NCBI RefSeq assembly: GCF_014201115.1
Contig: NZ_JACHDO010000001.1
Span: 4,464,001 to 4,528,000, forward strand
From: Nocardiopsis metallicus
Lineage (GTDB): Bacteria > Actinomycetota > Actinomycetes > Streptosporangiales > Streptosporangiaceae
Reading direction: 5' to 3'
DNA: 64,000 nt
Shown here: piece after piece, positions 47,341 through 56,203 of the stretch
How the letters are laid out: each line of letters opens with the position of its first letter
How positions within the stretch are numbered: position 1 is the stretch's first letter
Translations under genes and position numbers: made by a program
The notes under the pieces: generated by a model
Told to the model about the DNA's origin: nothing
Seen by the model: the letters and a program-made list of their open reading frames with translations, nothing else
The model's database searches: none

Positions 47341-48513
47341 TTACCGCGCACCGGCTCCATCGCCGACGCCGACCGTCGCGCGGGTGGAATCGCCTTCGAA
47401 CTCGGCGGAGAGCATGTCCACGACGTCTTCGAGCGATCCGCCTTCGGCGACGACCGCCCGCTGGCGCTCGTAGGAGGCGCCCTTGTCCAGGATCTCGGAG
47501 ATCAGGTCCAGGTCCTCCGCGCAGCCCAGGCGGGCCGCGACCGGAGCCAGCTCGCGGACCAGCTCGTAGAGGTCGTCACGGATCGGAACTGTGGTTCCGT
47601 GCGAGTCCGTGATGACTCGAGCGTCGAGTCCGTAGCGGGTGGCCCGCCACTTGTTGTCCTTCACCACCCAGGACGGCGGGCTGGGCAAGCTGTACCCGCG
47701 GTCGAGCTGGTGATCGAACATCTCCACCAGACTCTGGGAGAGAGCGGCGGCCATTCCCACCTCGCGCAAGGTGGGAATGCCGTCGAACATCCGGATCTCT
47801 ATGGTGCCGAAATCCGGGTGCGGACGGATGTCCCACCACACTTCCTTGATAGAGGCGATGGTACCTGCCCGGAGAAGGGTTTCGAGGTATTCCTCGAAAG
47901 CGGTCCAACCTGGCAGGTTCGGCGGCGGCCCCGAGGTGGGGAGCGCACCGAAGACAATCGAGCGCGCGGAGGCCAGTCCGGTGTCGTGACCACCCCAAAA
48001 AGGGCTAGAAGCACTCAAAGCAAGGAAATGTGGCAGATAGTTCGCGAGCGCGTTCACGATCGGAATGGCCTTCTCCTGGCCGCGCACCCCCACGTGGACG
48101 TGAACGCCGCAGGTCAGGATGCGTCGGGCCAGCCACTGCATCTGGTCGACCAGCTCGCCGTAGCGCTTTCCGGGGCTGAGTTCCTGGTCGCGCCAGTCGT
48201 CTATCGGGTGGGTTCCCGAACAGGTCAGGGTGGCGCCGCGGGGTTCGAGCACCTCGCGCATCCGGGCGACGCTGCGACCGAGATCACCCTTGGCCTCCTC
48301 CACCGTCTCGCAGATCCCGGTCACCACCTCCACCTGGGACTGCATCAGTTCGTGCCGCAGCGGGGGGACCGTCGCCTCACTGCTGAGATCGGGGAGTGCG
48401 GCGAGGAGTTGCCGCGCCTCCTGCCTTAGATGGCGACTGCCGCGGTCGACGAGTTGGAGTTCCCACTCGACGCCGAGCGTCGCTCGTTCGGACGTTGTGA
48501 ATGCGATTCCCAT
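47341..48513 (-). CDS. Glutamate-cysteine ligase family (GCS2/YbdK-type) protein
   Basis: 390 aa ATP-dependent carboxylate-amine ligase. GVEWELQLVDRGS (Mg-binding Glu pair), HELMQSQVEVVTG, CGVHVHVGV and KEVWWDIRPHPDFGTIEIRMFD are the signature blocks. Not EgtA-length; these weak ligases make gamma-glutamyl products whose identity is open. ATG 48513 is chosen because GGAGGGC lies 3 nt before it. Confidence 0.9.
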   Translation of the reverse strand: MGIAFTTSERATLGVEWELQLVDRGSRHLRQEARQLLAALPDLSSEATVPPLRHELMQSQVEVVTGICETVEEAKGDLGRSVARMREVLEPRGATLTCSGTHPIDDWRDQELSPGKRYGELVDQMQWLARRILTCGVHVHVGVRGQEKAIPIVNALANYLPHFLALSASSPFWGGHDTGLASARSIVFGALPTSGPPPNLPGWTAFEEYLETLLRAGTIASIKEVWWDIRPHPDFGTIEIRMFDGIPTLREVGMAAALSQSLVEMFDHQLDRGYSLPSPPSWVVKDNKWRATRYGLDARVITDSHGTTVPIRDDLYELVRELAPVAARLGCAEDLDLISEILDKGASYERQRAVVAEGGSLEDVVDMLSAEFEGDSTRATVGVGDGAGAR

Positions 48514-48719
48514 CTGCCCTCCAGGTATGGGACGGCCGTTGTGGCCGACGCACCGCCGTCCCGGCGAAACCGTCCATCCGGGACAGGGGAGGACTACCCA
48601 CCCCACACCGCGCGCATACGGAAGGAACCCTCAGTAAAAAACGAATTCTTTCCGGTCGCGTTTCACTTCACGGGCCGGCTGTCCCGGGGCGAACGCCGCT
48701 GCGGCGGCCGGTCGGTCCT

Positions 48720-49838
48720 TCAACCGACGCTCGGGGGCCTCGGCCGGTCCCGGAGGGCGAACGCCGCGGCCGCCGCCGCGGTCACAGCCCCCACCAGCGC
48801 CAGGCCCAGGGCGAGTACCCGGCGGGCCAGGCGCTGCTCGGCCAGGTCCTCCTCGCGCGGGCGCAGGACGGGGGTCGGACGCGTCCAGTCCATCCCGTTC
48901 TCCTCCGGCAGCGGCAGGGATCCGGTGTAGGGCGGTATCACCGGCAGCCAGGTGGCCGTCCAGGCGGCGCTGAACATGACCACGCGCATCACCAGGTTGA
49001 TCCACACGAGCAGACCGACCAGCACCGCGAAGGACGCGTAGACCGGGTTGGTGAGCGTGCCCGCCAGCAGCTGCGCGGCGAGGTTCTTGAGGACTTCGAA
49101 GCCCACCGCGCCCAGCAGCGCGCCCTTCCACATCATGCCCGTCGGCCGACCCGCCCCCGAGAGCAGGGCGAAGACCAGGAGGAACAGGCACATGTTCACG
49201 GCGATCGCGATGACCAGGGCCAGGGCACGCAGCGACAGGTTGGCCACCAGAGAGCCTTCCAGGCCCACCAGGGACAGCAGCCAGACCGTGGCGGTCTGCA
49301 TGACGCTGGTGAAGGCGACGGTGAACAGCAGGGCCGTTCCCAGCCCGATCATGACTACCAGGTCGACCAGCTTGCGCAGTACGAGGTTGGGTCCCTGTCT
49401 GAGGCTCTTCAGCCAGATCGTGTGCAGGGCCTCGCGCAGCGCCGCGACCGAGTTCAGGCCCGCGTACAGCAGACCCAGCAGGCCCAGCACGCTCGCGCCC
49501 ACCCGGGCGTCCGCGATCTGGTCCATGGGCAGCTGCTGGGAGAGCCCGGGCAGCACCTCGTCCAGCGCCTCCTCCAGGTAGGCGGTGAGCTCCACCTGCC
49601 GGGCCGCCAGGAAACCGACGACCGCGAAGGCCAGCGCCAGCAGCGGGAAGAAGGACAGGAACGCGAAGTAGGTGACCGCGCCCGCCAACTGGGTGCCGTT
49701 GCGGTCGGAGTACCGCTCACCGGCCCGCACCAGGTGGTCGAAGAACGGACGGCGGCGCCGCAGCTCCCAGAAACCGTCCATCGCCACGTTCTGGTAGTGC
49801 TGGGCCGCGTCCTTGGCCCGGTCGAGCACTCCGGCCAT
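48720..49838 (-). CDS. YihY/BrkB family inner membrane protein
   Basis: 372 aa with about six hydrophobic helices (YFAFLSFFPLLALAFAVVGF, ASVLGLLGLLYAGL, LVDLVVMIGLGTALLFTVAF, ALALVIAIAVNMCLFLLVFALL, YASFAVLVGLLVWINLVMRVVMF) and a C-terminal one. GTQLAGAVTYFAFLSFFPLL is the family hallmark. Family is named after BrkB but the true function is unknown. The ATG at 49838 is taken; an earlier TTG at 49844 is in frame. Confidence 0.88.
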   Translation of the reverse strand: MAGVLDRAKDAAQHYQNVAMDGFWELRRRRPFFDHLVRAGERYSDRNGTQLAGAVTYFAFLSFFPLLALAFAVVGFLAARQVELTAYLEEALDEVLPGLSQQLPMDQIADARVGASVLGLLGLLYAGLNSVAALREALHTIWLKSLRQGPNLVLRKLVDLVVMIGLGTALLFTVAFTSVMQTATVWLLSLVGLEGSLVANLSLRALALVIAIAVNMCLFLLVFALLSGAGRPTGMMWKGALLGAVGFEVLKNLAAQLLAGTLTNPVYASFAVLVGLLVWINLVMRVVMFSAAWTATWLPVIPPYTGSLPLPEENGMDWTRPTPVLRPREEDLAEQRLARRVLALGLALVGAVTAAAAAAFALRDRPRPPSVG

Positions 49839-49985
49839 AACCAACCCCCGTCACACCAATGAGTCCGTAACCCTAGCTTCGCCGATACCGCCTGAGGAAA
49901 ACCCCACGCCCGGCGGGTACCGAAGTGACGGCAAACTTGAGATCGGTGTTCACCGGGGAGACCGCGAGAAGACGGGGGACGGCAC

Positions 49986-51104
49986 GTGGGGGTCATCGGG
50001 GCGCGGGTGCGCGCGGTGCTGGGGACACGGACCGGTGGTCCGGTCGGGGACTGGCCGGAGGCGCCCGACGACGAAGCCCTGCGCTCGGCGTACGCGGAAC
50101 TCTTCGGGGCGGCCCCCGAGGGTCTGTGGCACGCGCCGGGGCGGCTCGCGCTCATGGGCGAGCACACCGCGGCCAGCGGCGGAGCGGCCCTGTACGCGGC
50201 GCTGCCCTGGGGGGTGACGGCGGCGGTCGGCACCGCACCGGACGGGCGGGTGCAGGTGGCGACGCCCAGCGGCCCGCTGAGCGATCGGGGTCGGCCAGCC
50301 CTCGCGGTGGTCGGGGCCGTGGCCCACGCGCGCGAGAAGGGCCTCCTGGGGGCGGGGAGCGGGCTTCGGGTGCTCCTCGGCTCCGACCTGCCCGAACACG
50401 CCTCCCTGGGCCACTCGGCGGCGGTCGGCGCGGCGGTGTCCCTGGCGCTGGCCGATCTTGCCGGGGCCGACCGCCCCACCGGGAGCACCGTCGACCAGAG
50501 CGTGGCCCTGGACGCCCGCGCCGGGCACGCCGTCCGGGTGAACCTGGCCAGCGGCCGGACCACCGTGCTGCCGTTCGACCTCGCCGCGGCGGAACTGCGG
50601 TTGGTGGTGCTGGAGACCGGGGCGCTCCCCCGGCGGGACCCGCGCCCGGTCCGCGCCGCCGAGCTGGACCGGGCCCAGGACCTCCTGGGCCCGCTGCGCG
50701 CCGTCCAGGACCTGCCCGGGGCGCTGCGCCGCCTGCAGAACCCCGTCCTGCGCAGCCGGGTGGAGTACGCCGTCACCGAGGTGCACCGGCTCAACGCCGC
50801 GGTCGGGCTGCTGCGCACGGAGCGCGCGGCGGAGACCGGGCCGATCCTGTCCGCCTCGCACCTGTCCCTGCGCCGCTTCGGCCTTCCGTTGCCCTCCGTC
50901 GACCTGGCCGTGGAGACCGCGGCGCTCGCCGGGGCCCGGGGCAGCCGGATGACCGGGTGGGCGGGGACCGCCTTCGCGCTGGTCGCCGAGGAGCGGGTGG
51001 ACGACCTGACCGCGGCGGTACGGAGCGCTTTCGCGGCGAAGGGGTGGCCCGAACCCCGCATGCGGGCCGCGCTGCCGTCCGGCGGAGCGTCCCGCCTGCG
51101 CTGA
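49986..51104 (+). CDS. Galactokinase-like GHMP protein with degenerate active site
   Basis: 372 aa. The order of GHMP/galactokinase motifs is kept, but they are damaged: GRVNLIGEHTD is GRLALMGEHTA (the sugar-binding Asp is Ala62), the ATP-binding GLSSSAA loop is PEHASLGHSAA, and the end reads GSRMTGWAGTAFAL. The catalytic Asp of the VDQ motif remains (Asp 170). Length fits galactokinase. It may act on another sugar or be catalytically dead. No galT/galE neighbours. GTG at 49986 follows a weak GGGGAC. Confidence 0.75.
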   Translation: MGVIGARVRAVLGTRTGGPVGDWPEAPDDEALRSAYAELFGAAPEGLWHAPGRLALMGEHTAASGGAALYAALPWGVTAAVGTAPDGRVQVATPSGPLSDRGRPALAVVGAVAHAREKGLLGAGSGLRVLLGSDLPEHASLGHSAAVGAAVSLALADLAGADRPTGSTVDQSVALDARAGHAVRVNLASGRTTVLPFDLAAAELRLVVLETGALPRRDPRPVRAAELDRAQDLLGPLRAVQDLPGALRRLQNPVLRSRVEYAVTEVHRLNAAVGLLRTERAAETGPILSASHLSLRRFGLPLPSVDLAVETAALAGARGSRMTGWAGTAFALVAEERVDDLTAAVRSAFAAKGWPEPRMRAALPSGGASRLR

Positions 51105-51296
51105 GCTCCCCCTCTCCCCCGGGCCCCTCCCCTCCCGCTGAGCCCCCCCGCCGAGAACCCTTGGCCCGCGGGCTTCCGGAGTGACGGCCCACGGGCGCCG
51201 GAGGAGATCGGAGCGAACCCGACTACTCTGTCAGCGATCACAAGGGACATAAGACACACGCACAGGACACGCGGCGCGGAGCAGATAGGCGATTCG

Positions 51297-52550
51297 ATGG
51301 CTGATCGACGGCACCGGGGAGAGCCCGGCTCGACCGGTGAACACAACAGAGGGGGTGTGTTCCGACGCGGCGGCGGCCCCGGCAAGCCGGACGAGTTCGA
51401 GAAGCTCTACCGCTCCCGTGAGTCCGAGCAGCGGGTCGTGGGCGAGACCCGGCGGATCCCCCCGGCCGACCAGGTGCCCCCGCACCGTCCCCCGAAGCGC
51501 CGCACCCACAGCGCCGGGCGGGAGTACGACGGCCGCGGCCACCAGCGCCGCGCGCGGGAGCGCCGCAAGAAGACGGCCCGGAACACGCTGGTCATCGTGC
51601 TGGTCCTGCTCCTGGTGATCCCCGGAGGCTTCTACCTCTGGGCGGACTCGCGGCTGGAGCGGGTCGACGCCCTCCAGGACTACGAGGGACGCCCGGACCG
51701 GCAGCCCGGGACCACCTACATGATCGTCGGCTCCGACAGCCGTGAGGGCCTGGACGACGACCAGATCCGGGAGCTGGCCACCGGCCGCGCCGAGGGCCGC
51801 CGTACCGACACGCTCATGGTGCTGTACATGCCCCGCGACGGCGATCCCACGATCGTCAGCGTGCCGCGCGACTCCTACGTCCCCCTGGCCATCCCCGGCT
51901 ACGCGGACAACAAGATCAACACCGCCTTCGCCGACTCCGTGTGCGGCACCGGCGAGGACGGCGAGGAGGTCTGCGGTGGTCCGGGCCCGCTCGTGCAGAG
52001 CTTCGAGCAGGCCTCGGGCGTGCGGATCGACCACTACGTGGAGATCGGCATGGGCGGCTTCGTCGACCTGGTCGACGCGGTCGGCGGTGTGGAGCTGTGC
52101 CCGGAGGAGCCGATGGTGGACCCGAAGGCGGGCCTGGACATCGAGGCGGGCTGCCAGGAGATGGACGGCGGCACCGCGCTGGGCTACGTGCGCACCCGCG
52201 CCACCCCGCGCGCGGACCTGGACCGCATCCAGCGCCAGCGCGAGTTCTTCTCCGCGCTGATCCAGGAGGCCAGCGCCCCCTCCACGATGTTCAACCCCTT
52301 CAAGTCCGTGCCGCTGGTGGTCGCGGGCACCGACACGTTCATGGTGGACGAGGGCGACAAGCTGCGTCACCTGGCCAGCATGCTGATGGCGATGCGCGGC
52401 GGCACCGCGACCACCGCCGTGCCGGTCGGGAGCACTCCGACGCTGGACGGCGTGGGTTCGGTCGTGTTGTGGGACGAGGCCAGGTCGGAGCAGATGTTCG
52501 CGGCCATGCGCGAGGGCGAGCCCATCCCCGAGGAAGCCATGCAGGACTGA
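51297..52550 (+). CDS. LytR-CpsA-Psr (LCP) family cell-wall glycopolymer transferase
   Basis: 417 aa. Charged cytoplasmic part, one membrane helix (TLVIVLVLLLVIPGGFYLW, about 98-116), then the LCP domain: MIVGSDSREGLDDDQ, RTDTLMVLYMPRDG, VPRDSYVPL, NKINTAF, GGFVDLVDAVGGVELC, GTALGYVRTRATPRADLDRIQRQ with the Arg/Asp residues that bind polyprenyl pyrophosphate. The enzyme attaches glycopolymers to peptidoglycan. A 14-bp hairpin follows. Confidence 0.93.
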   Translation: MADRRHRGEPGSTGEHNRGGVFRRGGGPGKPDEFEKLYRSRESEQRVVGETRRIPPADQVPPHRPPKRRTHSAGREYDGRGHQRRARERRKKTARNTLVIVLVLLLVIPGGFYLWADSRLERVDALQDYEGRPDRQPGTTYMIVGSDSREGLDDDQIRELATGRAEGRRTDTLMVLYMPRDGDPTIVSVPRDSYVPLAIPGYADNKINTAFADSVCGTGEDGEEVCGGPGPLVQSFEQASGVRIDHYVEIGMGGFVDLVDAVGGVELCPEEPMVDPKAGLDIEAGCQEMDGGTALGYVRTRATPRADLDRIQRQREFFSALIQEASAPSTMFNPFKSVPLVVAGTDTFMVDEGDKLRHLASMLMAMRGGTATTAVPVGSTPTLDGVGSVVLWDEARSEQMFAAMREGEPIPEEAMQD

Positions 52551-52630
52551 TCCCTCCCGCGATCCCCTCGGGCGGTCCCCGAGAACCCCTGCCGCCGAGA
52601 ACCAGGGCCCCGGAGCCCCCTGGAACGAGC

Positions 52631-52662
52631 GAAGGGCCCGTCACCGGAGTGACGGGCCCTTC
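52631..52662 (+). terminator. Intrinsic terminator after LCP gene
   Basis: Perfect 14-bp stem GAAGGGCCCGTCAC / GTGACGGGCCCTTC with CGGA loop, then TTCGT. Confidence 0.88.
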
Positions 52663-53134
52663 TTCGTGACGTTCCGTACTGTGCGCGCCTACCCCCCAGC
52701 GGGCGCACGGCCGGCACGTCGGCTCGTGGTGGCCGAGGGGCTCGAAACCCGCTCTGGCCTGCCGGTTCTCACCGGCGTGTCTCCACAATAGGTCAAAGTT
52801 CGCGAAAGGTGCGAATCGTGTTCACGTGTCCTACGTCGCACCCATCCCGGGAGGACCCTCTCCGGCTCCGCCATCCTCCCACCACTGGCCCCGCGATGGG
52901 GGCCGAACACGAGAAACACGCCGGGGAACTTCCGTCGGACCGAAGCCCCGAACCCCCGCGAACAGCGCCTTTCGTGCTTCTCACTCCGGTCAGCGGCCCC
53001 CGGAGGCGAAAGAACCCGGACGCCCCCTCACGGGGACGCCCGGGCGTGGTCAAGGTCTCACTCCGGCCGTCGGCTCATGACCGCCGGGGCGAGCCCCCGG
53101 CCAGGGTTCGAGGACCCCGGCCGGGCGCGGGGAC
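52663..53134. other. Intergenic region with no supported gene
   Basis: About 470 bp between two convergent transcripts. A 109-codon plus ORF (52809-53138) has Pro/Arg-rich composition and no Shine-Dalgarno; it ends inside icd. Nothing else convincing was seen. Confidence 0.5.
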
Positions 53135-54352
53135 CTAGGCCAGACGCTTGCTCAGGTTCTCGTCCAGAGCGGCGAGGAACTCCTCCGTGGTCAGCCACTC
53201 CTGCTCGGAGCCGACCAGCAGGGCGAGGTCCTTGGTCATCTGACCGCCCTCGACGGTCTTGATGACGACGTCCTCGAGGGTCTGCGCGAACTCGACGACC
53301 GCCGGGGTGTTGTCCAGCTTGCCCCGGTGCTCCAGACCACGGGTCCACGCGTAGATGGAGGCGATCGGGTTGGTCGAGGTGGGCTTGCCCTGCTGGTGCT
53401 GGCGGTAGTGACGGGTCACGGTGCCGTGGGCGGCCTCGGCCTCGACGGTGCTGCCGTCCGCGGTACGCAGGACCGAGGTCATCAGACCGAGCGAGCCGTA
53501 GCCCTGCGCGACGGTGTCGGACTGGACGTCACCGTCGTAGTTCTTGCAGGCCCAGACGTAGCCGCCGTCCCACTTGAGCGCGGCGGCGACCATGTCGTCG
53601 ATCAGGCGGTGCTCGTAGGTGATGCCCGCGGCGGCGAACTTCTCCTTGAACTCGGCCTCGAAGATCTCCTCGAACACGTCCTTGAACATGCCGTCGTAGG
53701 CCTTGAGGATGGTGTTCTTGGTGGACATGTAGACCGGGTAGTTCCGGTCCAGGCCGTAGTTCAGGCTGGCCCGCGCGAAGTCCTCGATGGACTTGCGGTA
53801 GTTGTACATGCCCATCGCGACGCCGCCCTCTTCGGGGAACTCCGCGACCTCGAACTCGACCGGCTGGCTGCCGTCGGCCGGGGTGTAGGTCATGGTGACC
53901 GTACCGGGGCCGGGCACCTTGAAGTCGGTGGCCTTGTACTGGTCGCCGTGGGCGTGACGGCCGATGATGACCGGCTTGGTCCAGCCCGGCACCAGCCGCG
54001 GCACGTTCTCACAGATGATGGGCTCACGGAAGACGACGCCGCCGAGGATGTTGCGGATGGTGCCGTTGGGCGACCGCCACATCTTCTTGAGACCGAACTC
54101 CTCGACGCGGGCCTCGTCGGGGGTGATGGTGGCGCACTTGACGCCGACGCCGTACTTCTTGATGGCGTGCGCGGCGTCGACGGTGACCTGGTCATCGGTA
54201 CGGTCGCGCTCTTCGATGCCCAGGTCGTAGTACTTGAGGTCGATGTCGAGGTAGGGAAGGATCAGACGGTCCTTGATGAAGGACCAGATGATCCGGGTCA
54301 TCTCGTCGCCGTCGAGCTCGACTACGGGGTTTTCGACCTTGATCTTGGCCAT
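53135..54352 (-). CDS. icd: NADP-dependent isocitrate dehydrogenase
   Basis: 405 aa, makes 2-oxoglutarate from isocitrate. Mid-size, eukaryote-like (IDP) type: DGDEMTRIIW near the start, SPNGTIRNILGG and PIICENVPRLVPGW substrate loops, GRHAHGDQYKATDF, EAAHGTVTRHYRQHQQGKPT (NADP), and NPIASIYAWTRGL. AAGGGA precedes the ATG. Complements the two SDH operons in the TCA cycle. Confidence 0.96.
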   Translation of the reverse strand: MAKIKVENPVVELDGDEMTRIIWSFIKDRLILPYLDIDLKYYDLGIEERDRTDDQVTVDAAHAIKKYGVGVKCATITPDEARVEEFGLKKMWRSPNGTIRNILGGVVFREPIICENVPRLVPGWTKPVIIGRHAHGDQYKATDFKVPGPGTVTMTYTPADGSQPVEFEVAEFPEEGGVAMGMYNYRKSIEDFARASLNYGLDRNYPVYMSTKNTILKAYDGMFKDVFEEIFEAEFKEKFAAAGITYEHRLIDDMVAAALKWDGGYVWACKNYDGDVQSDTVAQGYGSLGLMTSVLRTADGSTVEAEAAHGTVTRHYRQHQQGKPTSTNPIASIYAWTRGLEHRGKLDNTPAVVEFAQTLEDVVIKTVEGGQMTKDLALLVGSEQEWLTTEEFLAALDENLSKRLA

Positions 54353-54534
54353 GGCTGTGTGGCTGTCCCTTCAGTCTTCGCTACCGCCTCGTGCGGCCGA
54401 GAACCGGGGCCGGTTCGTGGCCGGTCCCGTCTCCGCGCGCGCGGCAATCCCCTGATCCCGCCCGGTGTCCGTGCTGCCCGGGGAGGCGGTGCTTGTCGGT
54501 GTCGCAGTATCTCGACATCAAGCTTATTCGACGC

Positions 54535-54906
54535 CTAGGCGGAGAGTTGCGGCGCCACCCAGGCCAACACGATCAGGAGGAGTGCGAGGGAGACCAGAGT
54601 GAGCAGATCGACCCAGCGCCGACGTACCGCCAGCAGGCCGATCCAGTCCTTGGGCAGGAACAGCCTGAAGGTGGCCGCGAGCAGCAGCGCGGCCGCGATG
54701 ATCGCCGGGCCGCGCTTGAAGTAGGCCGCGGCCACGACCACGATCCCCGCCGCCAGCGCTGACAGGACCAGGGCATAGGGCACCTGGGAAAGCCAGTACG
54801 GCACCTTCCTGCGGCCTTCGGGCACACTGCCCGACGCCTTGTCCGGGTCACCGTCCGGGGTCTTCCCGTCCGACTCCGCCACCTCAGTCTTCTCCGCGTC
54901 GTCCAC
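54535..54906 (-). CDS. DUF3017 family membrane protein
   Basis: 123 aa. Charged N-terminus, three hydrophobic helices (VPYALVLSALAAGIVVVAAAYF, AIIAAALLLAATFRLFL, WVDLLTLVSLALLLIVLAWVAP). In actinobacteria this family sits near folD/purH/icd, as here. GTG 54906 is a guess; no strong Shine-Dalgarno is seen. Confidence 0.8.
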   Translation of the reverse strand: MDDAEKTEVAESDGKTPDGDPDKASGSVPEGRRKVPYWLSQVPYALVLSALAAGIVVVAAAYFKRGPAIIAAALLLAATFRLFLPKDWIGLLAVRRRWVDLLTLVSLALLLIVLAWVAPQLSA

Positions 54907-55433
54907 CGCGTCCCGACCTGTTCGCTTCCGAATTGCTTGACCGCCGCGCGGCTCGTTCTGACGGCCTCTCCCCGGGCGTCTGGCACAGACCGGCCACCCG
55001 TCGGGAGAGCGCTGTCCGAAACCGAACAGCACTCCAGTGTGGCTCATGTTCCTGGTGACTCCGGCCGCCCCGCACGAACAGGGGCACCGTCATCCTGGAG
55101 AGACCCCGCTCATTGTAGTGAACGGCACAGCCGAAGCCCCAGGCCTCACGGAAACGGACTTGTCTCCCTGGGGGACGCCCGTGACCGTTTCCTACTTCCG
55201 GTTCGGTCACAGAGCCGTATTTCCGCGTCTTGTCCGCCTAACTCCGGAGTAAGCGCGTAGAACACGTATCAGCCGGGTAACCAAGGTGGAGATGAGTGCA
55301 CCGGTGAGCGAGGACCACCCCCATGAAGCCCACTCGACGTGTCGACCGAACGGCCAGCCCCCGACAGCCGCACCTCCCCCACCGCCGACCGCACCCCCAC
55401 CGACCGCGCCCCATCAGCCCGGGAGGAGTCACC
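54907..55433. other. Intergenic region upstream of FHA gene
   Basis: About 530 bp. No supported gene; codons before 55434 are Pro/Arg-rich and read like untranslated leader. The stretch 55180-55290 is less GC-rich and likely carries the promoter. Confidence 0.4.
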
Positions 55434-56039
55434 GTGGACGGTCCCTATCTTCGGCTGGAGGAGACCGGGGACGTCCGCCCGCTCCCCGAGGAAGTCACCA
55501 CGATCGGCCGCGGTGAGGGCGCCGACATACGGCTGAACGACCCCAGCGTGTCCCAGCTGCACGCCGAACTGGTCCGCCGGGGACCCTACGTCTACGTCGT
55601 GGACCTGGGCCTGTCCCGCAACGGCACCCGCGTCAACGGCCGTCCCATCGCCCGCCGCGTGCTCGAGGAAGGCGACGTCGTGAGCTTCGGTAACGCGCGC
55701 TGCCGGATCGGCGGTCTGCCCAGCGAGCAGCTCAGCCCGGACATCGAGCTCCGCCGCGGCGCCGCCCCCGAACTCACCCGCCGCGAACTGGACGTGCTCA
55801 CCGCCCTGTGCCAGCCCGCCCTGTCCGAAGAGGCCTTCGTCGCACCCGCCACCGCCCGAGACATCGCCGAGGCCCTGGTGGTCACCGAGGCCGCGGTCAA
55901 ACAGCACCTGCTGCGGCTCTACCAGAAGTTCCGCATCCCCGAGGGGCAGAACCGCCGCACCCGCCTGGCCAACGAGGTGGTCGCCCTGGGCCTGGTCCGC
56001 CCCATGCCCGTCACCGGCTCCTCCCGACGCGCCAGCTGA
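55434..56039 (+). CDS. FHA-domain protein with C-terminal winged-helix DNA-binding region
   Basis: 201 aa. FHA phosphothreonine-binding domain at about 10-90: TIGRGEGADIRLNDPSVSQLHAEL and RNGTRVNGRPI. Residues about 105-190 look like a DNA-binding HTH (ELTRRELDVLTALCQ, ATARDIAEALVVTEAAVKQH, LLRLYQKF). The pairing suggests it binds a phosphorylated partner and then DNA. Ser/Thr kinases in the array at 860-9136 are candidate partners (inference). GTG at 55434 is chosen because GGGAGGAG (55421-55428) sits 5 nt before it. Confidence 0.85.
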   Translation: MDGPYLRLEETGDVRPLPEEVTTIGRGEGADIRLNDPSVSQLHAELVRRGPYVYVVDLGLSRNGTRVNGRPIARRVLEEGDVVSFGNARCRIGGLPSEQLSPDIELRRGAAPELTRRELDVLTALCQPALSEEAFVAPATARDIAEALVVTEAAVKQHLLRLYQKFRIPEGQNRRTRLANEVVALGLVRPMPVTGSSRRAS

Positions 56040-56203
56040 ACGCGCCGCGCGCCAGCCGCACCCGGCGGAACCGCCGAGGGCGGTCAGCTACCCCCGGCGC
56101 GGATTCGCACGGGCCCGCACGTGGTTGGGTGGACACCGAGTGTGCCTCGAGTGCGCCCGCTCCCGCCCCCGGAGCGACGCCCCTCCCACGAAGGAGCCCA
56201 CAG

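Noticed and set aside
51105..51180. C-rich stretch resembling a 6C RNA
   Set aside because: C-runs are present but the paired hairpins with conserved loops of that RNA could not be made out.
52809..53138. 109-codon plus-strand ORF near icd
   Set aside because: Pro/Arg-rich shadow composition, no Shine-Dalgarno, ends inside icd on the opposite strand.
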